Assembly: GCA_018105865.1 (NCBI GenBank)
Contig: CM030835.1
Span: 8,884,916 to 8,948,915, forward strand
Source: Metaphire vulgaris
Lineage: Eukaryota > Annelida > Clitellata > Crassiclitellata > Megascolecidae
Reading direction: 5' to 3'
DNA length: 64,000 bases
Every line of letters starts with the position of its first letter. The stretch's first letter is position 1. A model generated the notes under the pieces. That model worked only from the letters and a program-made list of their open reading frames with translations. It was not told the DNA's origin and did not search any database. Positions 53,153 through 63,535 of the stretch are shown piece by piece. Made by a program: the position numbers and the translations under genes.

Positions 53153-54288
53153 CACGGTCGAGAGTTAACCACACAATTTCTATATATCTCCAGACAATTT
53201 TTATCACAAGTCCCTCAGTAACGAAGTACCGAGGGCATTAAATTTTTTTAAAAGTATATACATACATACATACATACATACACACGCACACACGCATAGA
53301 CGAGCGTGACGTTTTAGTTTAGCAGTTTCAGATAAAGCTTACAATTTGGAAGCCTCCTGGAATTTAATTTAAAGCTATTTTCTTTCCGAACAATGGCGCG
53401 TTGTTAAGGGGGTGGGAGAAAGGGATACAGTAGACCTATGCGTACCTTGAATATAATGTATCTCTCACTTGACTCTTAATCTAGACCTATGAAAGAGAAG
53501 CTATGCAAGTGAGACGCACGTCGAAGAAGACGTATGAAAACAAATTACCTAAACAACACAGGTACAGCAAGTGTCAGAAACCAAATAAATGCAACGACAT
53601 TTCCCGAAGAGGTGAGAACTTTCCATTTGAGCCGAAAAATTAGAGAGGATAAAGTTAGAGTGGGGAATTTTCTTCATTGCTTCGACCATTTTCGCCTTCA
53701 ATGATACTGTGATAATAATAATAATAAATATAATGTGATTTCAAGTGATTTAGGAGGCTAAGTCAGCCTGTGTAAAAACTACTGTGATGATTATTTACAA
53801 TTTAAATAACCTATAGTTTTTCCGAGATAACCGTTGAATCCGTTTACTGTTTCAACTGCTGCTGTCTTTTCATCCAAGCTGTGCCATTAAATTTTGTCCG
53901 CAAACTTTGCACTAAATATGTTTCTTTCTTGATCTCACTCTCTGCTTGGGCAATATGCATTTGTGACTTCCTGTGCTGCTACAGAGTGCTAATGTAGAGC
54001 ATCGATTAATTATATGACACATCAGGTATTGCCATGAATCTATTGAATCTACAACAACGATCAACCTACCCTATTAGCGGGAGAGTACGAGTCTGGAAGA
54101 CTAAAGTCCACTTAGTCCAGCTGTTCTGACAAACGACAGACCATAAAGTAAAAAATCCGGAGTCAAGCATTCAGTTAAGGATCCATTCGTATGTCAGGGA
54201 CCCAACGTCAATGTGGTCTTCCACCAGAATTCTGTTTTTGCTCTGAATCGAAATGGCCGTCGATAAACTATTTCTGCGAAGCATACAT
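53153..54288. other. Intergenic DNA, no recognised gene
   Basis: Contains a short (CATA)n/(CACA)n run at 53261-53295 and a few AAT units near 53714. Nothing else recognised. Confidence 0.4.
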
Positions 54289-54355
<67 letters not shown>

Positions 54356-54367
54356 TCTCTCTCTCTG
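54289..54367. repeat. (CT)n microsatellite
   Basis: About 38 CT units with one CCC interruption near the right end. Confidence 0.95.
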
Positions 54368-57300
54368 TGACTGTTCGCAGAAGACATAAATGCTTTCAGT
54401 TTATTTGGCGCGTTTTTCGATACAGATCAGGGGCCATGATGCACTTTCCGCTACATCATTAGCCAACCCCGGATATTATTTTTCTGTAAGTCGGCGTCGA
54501 GCACCCAATTTCATTTCACACGCGAAATTAAAAATTCCCGCGTGGGTGTGGGTGTGTGTGGGTGTGTGCGAACTTTTGCCTTTAGCTTCTCTAATACAAT
54601 ATCATTCGACCAACAATTAATCTTCATACAGATTGTCGCTGTTTTTCTTGTGACAAGACAAAATTCTTCGTAGCGCGACAATTACTCTTTGACTAGCAGC
54701 GTCTTTGGAAAATCCGGTATTTTAGAATCTTGTCATGTACGTAGGCTACGTCGGTCGTCGCGATGAGAGACTGACATACGATTATCGTCTGACTTCTGAT
54801 CTTGTGCTACGATCTGTAAAGAGATTCTGGCTCCCGAGAAACAAATCGTTTAGTTTCTTCAGGTCGCAGAAGCTGATTTCAGAGGTTAACTTCGAAACTA
54901 GTCGGTTGACTCTTCGTGGGTCACTCCGGAGTATATGCAGACACACGGGTGTCTCGATAGGATATATCGAAGCGTCCGCCTCGGACAATTTTCGAGCACG
55001 CTACGTGATACCGAAGCCGCGAAACCGATCGGCTGTGGTACTGTAAATTGAAGATCACATCCTGACCCGCGGCCATTAGTTACCCCCGGACAACATCAAA
55101 GATCGCTGATCGCTATCAATGTCTGTCGTAATGCCCATAGCGAGTTTCCCGTACCAGAGACGTGTTGGCTTCGATGGATTCTAAACTAAATGTATAAACA
55201 GTCGGGCAAAAGAAAGACTATGCCTATCTCTTTGAATCTTCGAATAGGAGTTTGTACTGCTTAGAGTCGGCGCAGAGAAAATTCTGATTTTCATGCAGTC
55301 GAGTTAAACGCTGTCTGTAGGACTGATGACTTAATATTATTTTCTTACTGGTGTTGGAGGCTCGAGGCGCGATGTAGTAAAGTAAACGAGATTTCGGTTG
55401 ATTTTGTATCAAATTATATTTATTTCAACATAACAGTCCAAGCATCAAAACGGAAGAGCTCCAGAGTCAAAACCAAAGACTCTGAATCTAGATACAAAGT
55501 AAGTAAGCAGATCAGACCCGTAACACTGGGTGCAGTCAGGCGGTAGACTTGTGAACGCAGCCATAGAAACCAAAGGCATAGCGAACAGTTTTGGAGTGCT
55601 TAAAATGACACGTTTGAAAATATTCATGCAGTAATCCATCCAGCAAAGAGCCATATATAAAATATTATATATTTTTATTTATTTATTTATTTATTTATGG
55701 AAGAGACAGAGTGCGAAACGACATCAAACACGAAGCCAAATATACTTTCAGCATTCTTCCGAGCACTGGAATTTTTTTTTTTTGGGGGGGGAAGGAATTT
55801 TGAGTGGTTTTTTTTGGGGGGAGGAATCTCCCATCCTAACTAGCCTGTATAAAACACTGCTTCCGAGACAGTCCACCTTCAGCATGCGTACTAAAAATAT
55901 CCTATCGTGATAGGCCAGTCTGATATGGTTAAATTCCGGATTAATTCATAAATTGAGAACTATAGTGACTGATTGAGTTAAATTATGCTATCGCAGACTT
56001 CTAAGCTCTGGCGCAAATGCGTTCAATGTCTTTCCTGTTCGTCGTAGACTTGTTATTCGATTCGGTTTGCAATCTCTTCTAATAATTATTCTTCACGAAT
56101 TGGCGGATTTTTTGTGATCGCACCGCATTAAATTCTGCTCCATGCATATTTGTCTATTCGGACAAAATTACGAGCGAGAGTTGGAAGACGTCGATTAAAT
56201 TGAAAACCTTTTCCGTTCTCAGGTTTCAGCGGGGAAAGCGCTCGCTCAACGTCTTTTACTTTCACTTGAGTCAGCGTGAGTTGGAATCGAGTTCCATCTG
56301 CTCCACAGTAACAGCGACCGTGTGCTTTGTCCCTGGTGCCGCTAACACCAGCTGCGCTAGAACTCGGGAGAGAGGGGGGGGGTCGATGGTTTGCAAGCCG
56401 CTGTCGATTTGACGTAGATTTGGGAGTTGTCGACCCCTGCGGTGGGCGATCGAAATTCTGTGGGCGAGAGTATCCACCGTGTTTTGAAAAATCGAACGCC
56501 GGCTTGGAGATAGCAAGGATGTGTTCTTCTCACGCTACAGAAGATTTCAATATTTCAAATTTAGAGACCAGACATCATCTACCATTCTACAGTGTACAGT
56601 GGCAGTATACGATAGGTCTGACAATTCCCAGTGGCGTGCAGAGAGTGGTGGGCGCCCGGGGCCAATTATATAAAAAACGTTTGCCGAGCAAAAAATTCAG
56701 GCGAGTCAATTTTGGCACACCCCCATCTAGTCGGCGCACGGGGCCACCGCCCTGCCGCCGCCTCCTCTGGACGCTGCTGACAAATCCACACGTGGTCAAG
56801 CCAGACTGCTGTCGAATTTGCTGAGGTCTAGGTACAGTAATGAATGCCTGAACAAAAAATCTTAATTTTGGAAAGCAAATATCGATAGCAATTAATGCAA
56901 CTGGACCCGAATTTCAGCACTGGTCGTCTAGTATTCAAATAGCCGTACTTTCGAGCACTGTTTCAAAATTACTTTAAAATAAAGTTTAAAATTGACAGTT
57001 ATTGAGTTTGTCTTGAAGTTTATTGTATTGCTGTTAATTCACGAAATATTAAAATACTCGGATGCGATGATAGAAATGACCTTCAGCAGAATTACCACGA
57101 AGGGAAAAGGGGCATGTACGGGCGGATTCCCATATTCGGAGTGGGAGGGGGGGCTGTAATCGGATTTGTGCAAAACTGATGAAAGATTTTGTTTGGGGGT
57201 GGTTCGGTGATTGTCGACGAATTCAATCAACTTTACTGTATTGCTGCAGCTTTTGACCACTTTATAATACAGTAAATCGCATTGAAGTCTTTAAAGTATG

Positions 57301-57756
57301 CAGCCAGCAGATATCACGGTCTAACTCTAATATTGCTCAAAACTTCTGCGGCTGGGGCTCCGTCCTAGACTCCGCTGGGAGCTCTCGATGCTCCCCAAAT
57401 CACCTAGTCCGGCAAAAAGAGGATGTCCGTGAATTCTTTGATGGCGTCCCTAGGCTATTCTGGAACCATGGCTACGTCAATTATAACATTTCCAAAACTT
57501 ACAAATTTCTGTATTTCCAAGTAAAGGTATGATCGATCGAACGAAATTATTCTTGTTCAATTAGCATTATCTAAACCGTTAAATGTATTTTGAGAACTGC
57601 GATTATTTAGCCAAGTAGAATTTAATTTTGACTTTATGTTCCTCGGTCAAGCGAAGGCCAAAGTTTACGACATTTCCGATGTTAAGCGGTTCAACACGCA
57701 ATGCTATTATTGTACGCTTTATTGTCGATTTATCAGCCAAAGGTGACCCACACTGG
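54368..57756. other. Intergenic DNA, no recognised gene
   Basis: Open frames of 60-165 codons here lack family resemblance, splice support and sensible composition. A single hAT-type left end (CAGTGGCGTGCAGAGAGTGG) starts at 56630 with no right partner. TTTA repeats at 55675-55697 and T/G homopolymers at 55770-55825 are low-complexity. Function unknown. Confidence 0.4.
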
Positions 57757-57873
57757 TGCAGCAGCAGTAGTAGCAGTAGTAGCAGCAGCAGCAGCAGCAG
57801 CAGCAGTAGCAGCAGTAGCAGCAGTAGTAGCAGTAGCAGTAGTAGCAGTAGCAGTAGCAGCAGCAGTAGTAGC

Positions 57874-57931
<58 letters not shown>

Positions 57932-57951
57932 ACAGCAGCAGCAGCAGCAGT
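57757..57951. repeat. (AGC)n/(AGT)n trinucleotide tract
   Basis: About 65 triplets of AGC or AGT. AGC blocks mix with AGT at the left, then about 26 pure AGT units, then AGC at the right end. Both strands stay open in several frames, giving poly-Ser, poly-Leu or Ala/Val products. I regard it as a microsatellite, not a gene. Confidence 0.95.
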
Positions 57952-58211
57952 ATGACTGCGGGAAAAACTAATTTCATCGCACTTTTTCCGGATAATTCTT
58001 AAAACTTAGCATGATTTAAAGTGTCTTAGGAGGCATTACTGCCTGTGTGAAAGCCACTAGAGCACTAACGGAGCTTGAACCCGCTCCGTCACGCTACAGC
58101 AAGTAACCCACTCTGCCTGGTCTGCCATCTTCCGAATAATTATAATTTGTTGCTATGATTTATTGCCTTCCTAAAGATTTGAAGCTTTGTGAGCGCAGAC
58201 TTCATGATCCA

Positions 58212-58214
<3 letters not shown>

Positions 58215-58247
<33 letters not shown>
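58215..58247. repeat. (GA)n microsatellite
   Basis: About 16 GA units. Confidence 0.95.
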
Positions 58248-58249
<2 letters not shown>

Positions 58250-58411
58250 CTTTGGAGAGAGATGAAGAGTGTGTGTATGTTAAATGTCGATTAATCCTTG
58301 TTTTTATCGGCCCCAAGCACTTTGTATTGCACTGTGCTTCGCACGTTAATTGAACATAGATCAAACGGTTAAATGATTTTGGCAGCTGTCCATAGACTGT
58401 TAATAACATTT

Positions 58412-58415
<4 letters not shown>

Positions 58416-58504
<89 letters not shown>
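58416..58504. repeat. (AT)n joined to (AG)n microsatellite
   Basis: About 23 AT units run directly into about 20 AG units. Confidence 0.95.
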
Positions 58505-58505
<1 letters not shown>

Positions 58506-58606
58506 CCTAGGGCTGGATTGTGACGCAATTACAAGCGAATTCTGCGAGGAGATAGGCCTATATACAGGGCTCAGAAGGTGAATTTTGTCCTCGTGGTATA
58601 CAGTTA

Positions 58607-58608
<2 letters not shown>

Positions 58609-58668
<60 letters not shown>
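58609..58668. repeat. (AT)n microsatellite
   Basis: About 29 AT units, followed by GACGTCATAAC. Confidence 0.95.
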
Positions 58669-58669
<1 letters not shown>

Positions 58670-58908
58670 CGTCATAACAGAGGTCAAGACATGGATTTAC
58701 GACTTCAATTGATTTTGAAGACGTTTCGGTTTTACTTAACGTTGTAATTGAACCAACTAGAGTACTAGACACTGTTAGAATCGTTCAGTAGTTTCTAATC
58801 AAGAACATATCTAAGAGTGAGCGAGTCGAAGATTATACCGATTATTCAGTAAAATTTCACATTTCGTGACCTATGAACAAGTCTGTACTAGTTTCAGTTA
58901 CCAAATTC

Positions 58909-58965
58909 ATCATCATTGCTCTCTGCCAACTCTTTACTAAAGAGTTGGCAGAGAGCAATGATGAT
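58909..58965. repeat. Perfect 57-bp palindrome (28-bp arms, one-base centre)
   Basis: The left arm runs ATCATCATTGCTCTCTGCCA to ACTCTTTA, C is the centre at 58937, and the right arm is the exact complement. I checked all 28 pairs. Confidence 0.97.
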
Positions 58966-59034
58966 AAAGACTTTAGCGGCAAAAGCTAGCCAGAAAACAA
59001 ATACTACTAACCTACTAAGCCACTTAAAACCTAC

Positions 59035-59049
59035 ATATTATTATTATTA

Positions 59050-59109
<60 letters not shown>
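59035..59109. repeat. (ATT)n microsatellite
   Basis: About 24 ATT units with one interruption. Confidence 0.95.
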
Positions 59110-59111
<2 letters not shown>

Positions 59112-59461
59112 AACAGCAGATCCAAAAGTCTTTAAGCCTAACATCAACGGCGGTCTAAGACTGTCACCTATTGATCTCAAAATCTTCGTCTCCAAATCGT
59201 TTCTTGGAATTCTGTACTTGTAGGCCTACTATTTGCTCTAGAATAAAACGTCGATTTCTAAGTTGAGGTTCTTGACAGTTAGCGAGATTTTTCTACCATT
59301 TTTTTATGAAATGGTGTTTTTTGCAAGCGTGGGCGCCGTCGGGTCCGTTCGGCGGCTAAAGTTGAATGACGTCGTCATTGGTAACGGTCGTCCTGGTAAC
59401 CTGAAGCGGCCAGCAGCAGCAGCAGCAGCAGAGACCAGGTTTCCGCGCCGACGGATCGTAG

Positions 59462-60649
59462 TTAGGCGGTCGTCGACGGGCGTTCTCCGCTGGGGGCGCC
59501 GCCGCCGCCGCCGCAGACGACGTTGCACAGGATCTGGCGAAATCGTCTGCTGCAGAAACAGTAGATGATGAAATTGATGGAGGAATTGGCGACCACCAAC
59601 AGGTCGCTGATGCGCTCGTAGAAGAAGAACCAGCTGGGACATTCGACGTCGTCCAGCGTGCTGAACAGCACCTGGGTGAACATCGCCGGGGTCTGGGACA
59701 GAACGAACACCATGACGACGACGATCAGCATCAGCGTCACGTCGTCCTCGTTGTGGCTCGGTGCGTCTTTCTTCGTCGACGTCTGGTGCAGCAGCTGGGC
59801 GCGTTTTCGTCTCGTCTCGCGCAGCGCGGCGATCAGGCGCTGGTTGAGGAACGCCAGCGTCGCCAGCGGCACGAAGAACAGCACGAGAAAGTAGAGGAGA
59901 TTGTAGTAGACGACCTTGTAGACGGTGTTGTTCAGCAGGTCCGTCTTCTCGTAGCGCGATTCGACGTGGTCGATGTTGTACTCGAAGAACCGCGGTAGGT
60001 TGAAGAGCAGCGAAAACAGACAGACGACGGCCACCTGGCGTCTGGCGTACGGAACCGAGCAGAGACTCGGCGCCCGGTACGGGTGGCAGACGGCCACGTA
60101 GCGGTTGAAGGTGACGAGGATCGTCAGGTATATGGTACCCGTTTCGGCGATGAGGGCGCACGGATGGACGTACTTGCCGAGGTACGGCGTGACGCCGGGC
60201 AGCCACGGCAGCGCGTGGGTGAACGTCTGGATCGAGGCGATCACCCGGATGAAGAAGACGGCGACGAGAAACAGGGTGTCGGCGATCTCGAGGGAGATGA
60301 GCAGGAACGGAGTGGCCGTGTTCGACCTCTCCTGCCACAGACAGACGGCCGAGACGGCGTTACCGACGAACCCGAAGACGCAGAGCAGTCCCATCAGGAC
60401 CGCTTCGATGACGAAGTCGTAGCAGAGACAGGCAAACGTGAATCTGATCGCCGCATCCGTCTGATTGTTGTTGTTGCCGCCGCCGCTGCTGCTGTCGTCG
60501 TCGCTGTTCTCCTCCAGGTGGCGCTTTGTCTCGGAGACCGATACGTTGAACAGCGGGTGCGCTTGGAGAGATTCAACCATGACGATTCCAAAGTGCTCGT
60601 CCGGGTCGGGCATGACCGCCGGCCACACGCGGTGGTGTGAGGCTCTCAC
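59462..60649 (-). CDS. Rhodopsin-class GPCR, FMRFamide-receptor-like (intronless)
   Basis: A 395-aa single-exon seven-transmembrane receptor, probably for an amidated neuropeptide, coupling to G proteins at the plasma membrane. The N terminus (1-75) is extracellular, acidic, with NVS and NQT glycosylation sites. TM1 about 78-104 has GFVGNAVS (Asn97); TM2 about 113-137 has LEIADTLFL (Asp124); TM3 has Cys164 and ends FNRYVAVCHPYRAP; TM5 about 248-270; TM6 about 304-328 has MVFVLSQTP (Pro321); TM7 has ANSSINFIIYCFCSRRFR. NRY replaces DRY, the CWxP Trp is absent, and NPxxY is NFIIY. The TM7 form and FNRYVAVCHPY are typical of FMRFamide/myosuppressin-type receptors. The second extracellular loop has no Cys to pair with Cys164. 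The first Met is assumed; Met13 or Met24 are alternatives. GC content is far above its surroundings. The ligand is unknown. Confidence 0.9.
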   Translation of the reverse strand: MRASHHRVWPAVMPDPDEHFGIVMVESLQAHPLFNVSVSETKRHLEENSDDDSSSGGGNNNNQTDAAIRFTFACLCYDFVIEAVLMGLLCVFGFVGNAVSAVCLWQERSNTATPFLLISLEIADTLFLVAVFFIRVIASIQTFTHALPWLPGVTPYLGKYVHPCALIAETGTIYLTILVTFNRYVAVCHPYRAPSLCSVPYARRQVAVVCLFSLLFNLPRFFEYNIDHVESRYEKTDLLNNTVYKVVYYNLLYFLVLFFVPLATLAFLNQRLIAALRETRRKRAQLLHQTSTKKDAPSHNEDDVTLMLIVVVMVFVLSQTPAMFTQVLFSTLDDVECPSWFFFYERISDLLVVANSSINFIIYCFCSRRFRQILCNVVCGGGGGAPSGERPSTTA

Positions 60650-61596
60650 AGTCGCTCACCTCGTCACGCACAGGGTTAACGAGCGGATCGGTGGCGTTAC
60701 GTCATTCGGCATGCGATGACGTGCGGGCAACGTCACCCACTGACCACTGCTGTGACGGCGTATAGTGCATGGTCGAATTAGAAGCGTCGAGCCATCGTCA
60801 CGAGGGGGACCGTTACATTTTGTCGAATACTAAAAATGTCAATGGAATAGCATCGATTGATTGTTATTATTATTATTATTACTATTATTGCTGGAAATGC
60901 CATTACGTTGCCGCGTAACATGCAAATGTCGAAAATCCATTTTCGTGCCTAGTTTATTAGTCCGAATTTCTATTGCACCTATGCAGTGACAATTTTATGA
61001 CGTTTCCGCACAACAAATCAACTCGAAATGGCCATCATTGCTACATCTGCACTACACCAACTCATTTCACTAAACTACAAGTTAACTAGAATTATTGTAT
61101 TTGGCACGTCATGACTGGCCGTGAATTTTAAAAATTCTCCCTTTAAATGGACTAAAAGCTCGAAGCTGGCAAGCATCGCTAATAAATTTTTTCCCAATTG
61201 TGGCGCATTATTCCTTTAGGTCCATATTATTTATCGTTCAGCACTGCTGCATAGTATATAATATGCCGATATCAAAGCAGCGGTTCAAATTAACAACCAT
61301 TATAACAATCATCGCTATGTCCGTCTTTGAGAACATGTAGGCCTACTTAATGCCAACTGGCTCCGTCCATCAAATGGGAAAGAGCGTTGAAACTGGATTC
61401 GAGAATATAATAGAGAAGAGGAGACCATATCTTCTGAAATGCAAAACGAATTTTAAGTGACTGATATCACGTTGCACAGCTATTTTGGTCCCCCAAATAA
61501 CGCACAGCGCAATTATTATTGTGATTGTATCGAACAGCTTGCATTCAATGAAAGTAAACAAGAGTTTAGAGACTTTCAAAAACACGGCGAAAAGAC
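60650..61596. other. Upstream region of the GPCR and spacer
   Basis: Its first 150 bp stay GC-rich and CpG-rich and could be the receptor's promoter and 5' UTR. The rest is AT-rich with a short ATT run at 60863-60890. No gene recognised. Confidence 0.4.
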
Positions 61597-61800
61597 CAGG
61601 GCCGTCGAGAGAAAATGCGGGCCGGGGGACAAATACAGAGAACTTTCTAAAAAAAATCTGACAAGCAAAAAAGGCTTTTCTCATATTAAATAAATACCGA
61701 CAGCAAAAACGTTCGTATCTTTTTTCTGGTTAGCGCGAGCCCATTGTTTATCGCCGGGCCCGGGTAAAAATGTACCCCTGACCCCCTCTCGTCGGCCCCG
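61597..61800. mobile_element. 204-bp hAT-like miniature element
   Basis: Left end CAGGGCCGTCGAGAGAAAA; right end CCTCTCGTCGGCCCCG, inverted. Flanks GAAAAGAC (61589-61596) and TAAAAGAC (61801-61808) match at 7 of 8. The ends resemble those of 32056-32335. Contains one inverted copy of the shared motif (TCTGACAAGCAAAAAAGGCT at 61657). Confidence 0.78.
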
Positions 61801-61989
61801 TAAAAGACATACATGTATCTCTAATGATCAGGGGAAACAGCTGTAATATAGGAGAACGACTGTGAGACGTGTGTCTATTTAAAATATCTAAAAGACGAAA
61901 TCAGTCACTTTTGAGGTAGAGATTAATCCGTTTCAATAAAAAGAGACAAGACATGTTACTAGAAAAACAGAAGACTCGATTGAAAACTC

Positions 61990-62215
61990 AATAATAACGG
62001 GTTTGGCGGAAGGAACCAGGAGACGAGGCAGACCCAGAACCAGCTGGATAGACAACATCATGAGACATGGTCTAACATGAAAAGAGGGAGCTCCACTAAT
62101 GGAGGCAGCTAGAGAAAGGGAGCAGTGTGGAGAATTATTGTTCAACGTTGCGGCCAACCTTCGCATAGCGACGACGGCTTCATGACATGACATGACATGA
62201 GACAAGATTCTCTTG
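61990..62215 (+). mobile_element. LINE 3' end fragment
   Basis: Frame reads GTRRRGRPRTSWIDNIMRHG, then APLMEAARERE, NVAANLRIATTAS. This is the GRPRxxWxDNI-type C terminus seen in several LINE lineages, including RTE-like. It ends with a TGACA-type tandem tail (ATGACATGACATGACATGAG). Confidence 0.7.
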
Positions 62216-62474
62216 AAATCGAAAATAAAAAGGCATTAAAATAAAGCGAATGACTCATGCACGCTCCTAAGAATTCTGCGATGGTGGTCGTGAGGCTGGT
62301 GAGGATTTTTGAGAAAGAGAAGAAGGATGAGAAGGGAACTGGTGAAAATGGTGATTTTGACAATAAAATAATAATAAAAAACCAGAGCAGCGATGGCAAA
62401 CTACCGGTAGCTGAAGTCACTGAAATTAATGCATTATTAAAATGGCCACAATGGCGGTGTGGAAGTTAAGCAAT

Positions 62475-62478
<4 letters not shown>
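62216..62478. other. Spacer, no recognised gene
   Basis: Gly/Glu/Lys-rich frames, but nothing recognisable. Confidence 0.35.

Positions 62479-62526
<48 letters not shown>
62479..62526. repeat. (TA)n microsatellite
   Basis: About 24 TA units. Confidence 0.95.
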
Positions 62527-62527
<1 letters not shown>

Positions 62528-63479
62528 TATATATGGATATCATTGCAGAATCTGTTTTGGCACTAAGAAACCCATCGATATACTGTAGCAGCGTCTTATC
62601 CAGGCCTGTTAGGGGGAGATTCTCCAAACTTCAAAATCCTCCCCCAATCCCAGCACCTATGCAAATTGTTGCATTGAACTGTGTCTCTTCCCCATCCAGC
62701 CAAGTCAATTTCGCCCCAAAGGCCTGGAGTCTGGATAATGCAGTGTACTGTAGTCAATGACTTTACGTTAGGTCTAGAAATGAATGGCCTCACCACAGCA
62801 GGACATTTTACTCTGCCACCCGCCTATCAAGTGCCAAATAATCGTTCTGGCAACACCACATGGAAAAAGGATCATTGGAAAAAGAGCTTCAATGAACTGA
62901 ATACACCTGGAGTAAACAAGAACACATGGCAGCCGATCGAGTGAAACAGAAGGATCTTCTTGTTCGTGTCCTTTATGTCCCCACTGGGGGTGCAAATAGC
63001 TGAAGCAGAGTAAGACTCGGTATGGCAGCCAATAGAGGCGCCATAGAAGGTCCATTTCTGGGCGTATAGAAATAGCCTTTTTCTTCATTCGCGCCACACT
63101 ATTTTTGCGTCCGGCTTCAGACGAGCGTTTTTTTCTTGTGACAATCGGTCGGCAGCCACAACAATGGACCGCGTACGGCACAATTGAGCGATTAGGCAGA
63201 AACCGCTTGAAAAACCGTTCGCTCGAATCGTCATTCTATAAGAGACTAGAAGCCAACGAGAGAATTAACTGCAATTTAAAAGGCTCTTTTGTTGCATACA
63301 ATCTTCGTCGAATGGCCAAGGATTTATTTCATACATGATGCCACGGTGCTCACGAGATTCTATTTCATCACCACTGTCATGAATCTCAAATCCATTTTAA
63401 ATATTTTCAGACCTTCACGTATTATAATGTAATAGATTATAATATTTCACATATTATGTGAAAGGTTGGTTTGAAATGT

Positions 63480-63480
<1 letters not shown>
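62527..63480. other. Intergenic DNA, no recognised gene
   Basis: Both strands have open frames of 66-135 codons. None resembles a known protein and they overlap one another. Confidence 0.35.

Positions 63481-63482
<2 letters not shown>

Positions 63483-63532
<50 letters not shown>
63483..63532. repeat. (TC)n microsatellite
   Basis: About 24 TC units. Confidence 0.95.

Positions 63533-63535
<3 letters not shown>

Noticed and set aside
54735..55046. 103-codon plus-strand frame as a gene
   Set aside because: Arg/Ser-rich, overlapped by open frames on the other strand, and no known domain or splice context.
56327..56824. 165-codon plus-strand frame as a gene
   Set aside because: It crosses what looks like a hAT-type end at 56630 and repeat-like GC-rich DNA. 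Composition is not protein-like.
57603..58002. Poly-Leu and poly-Ser open frames of 124 codons
   Set aside because: Produced by the AGC/AGT triplet microsatellite, not by a conserved protein.
59304..60338. 344-codon open frame on the minus strand, Arg/Pro-rich
   Set aside because: It overlaps the receptor in another frame and is a shadow of GC-rich codons; it has no recognisable domain.
60083..60640. 185-codon plus-strand frame opposite the receptor
   Set aside because: Antisense shadow of the GPCR, rich in Asp/Arg/Val from codon complementarity.
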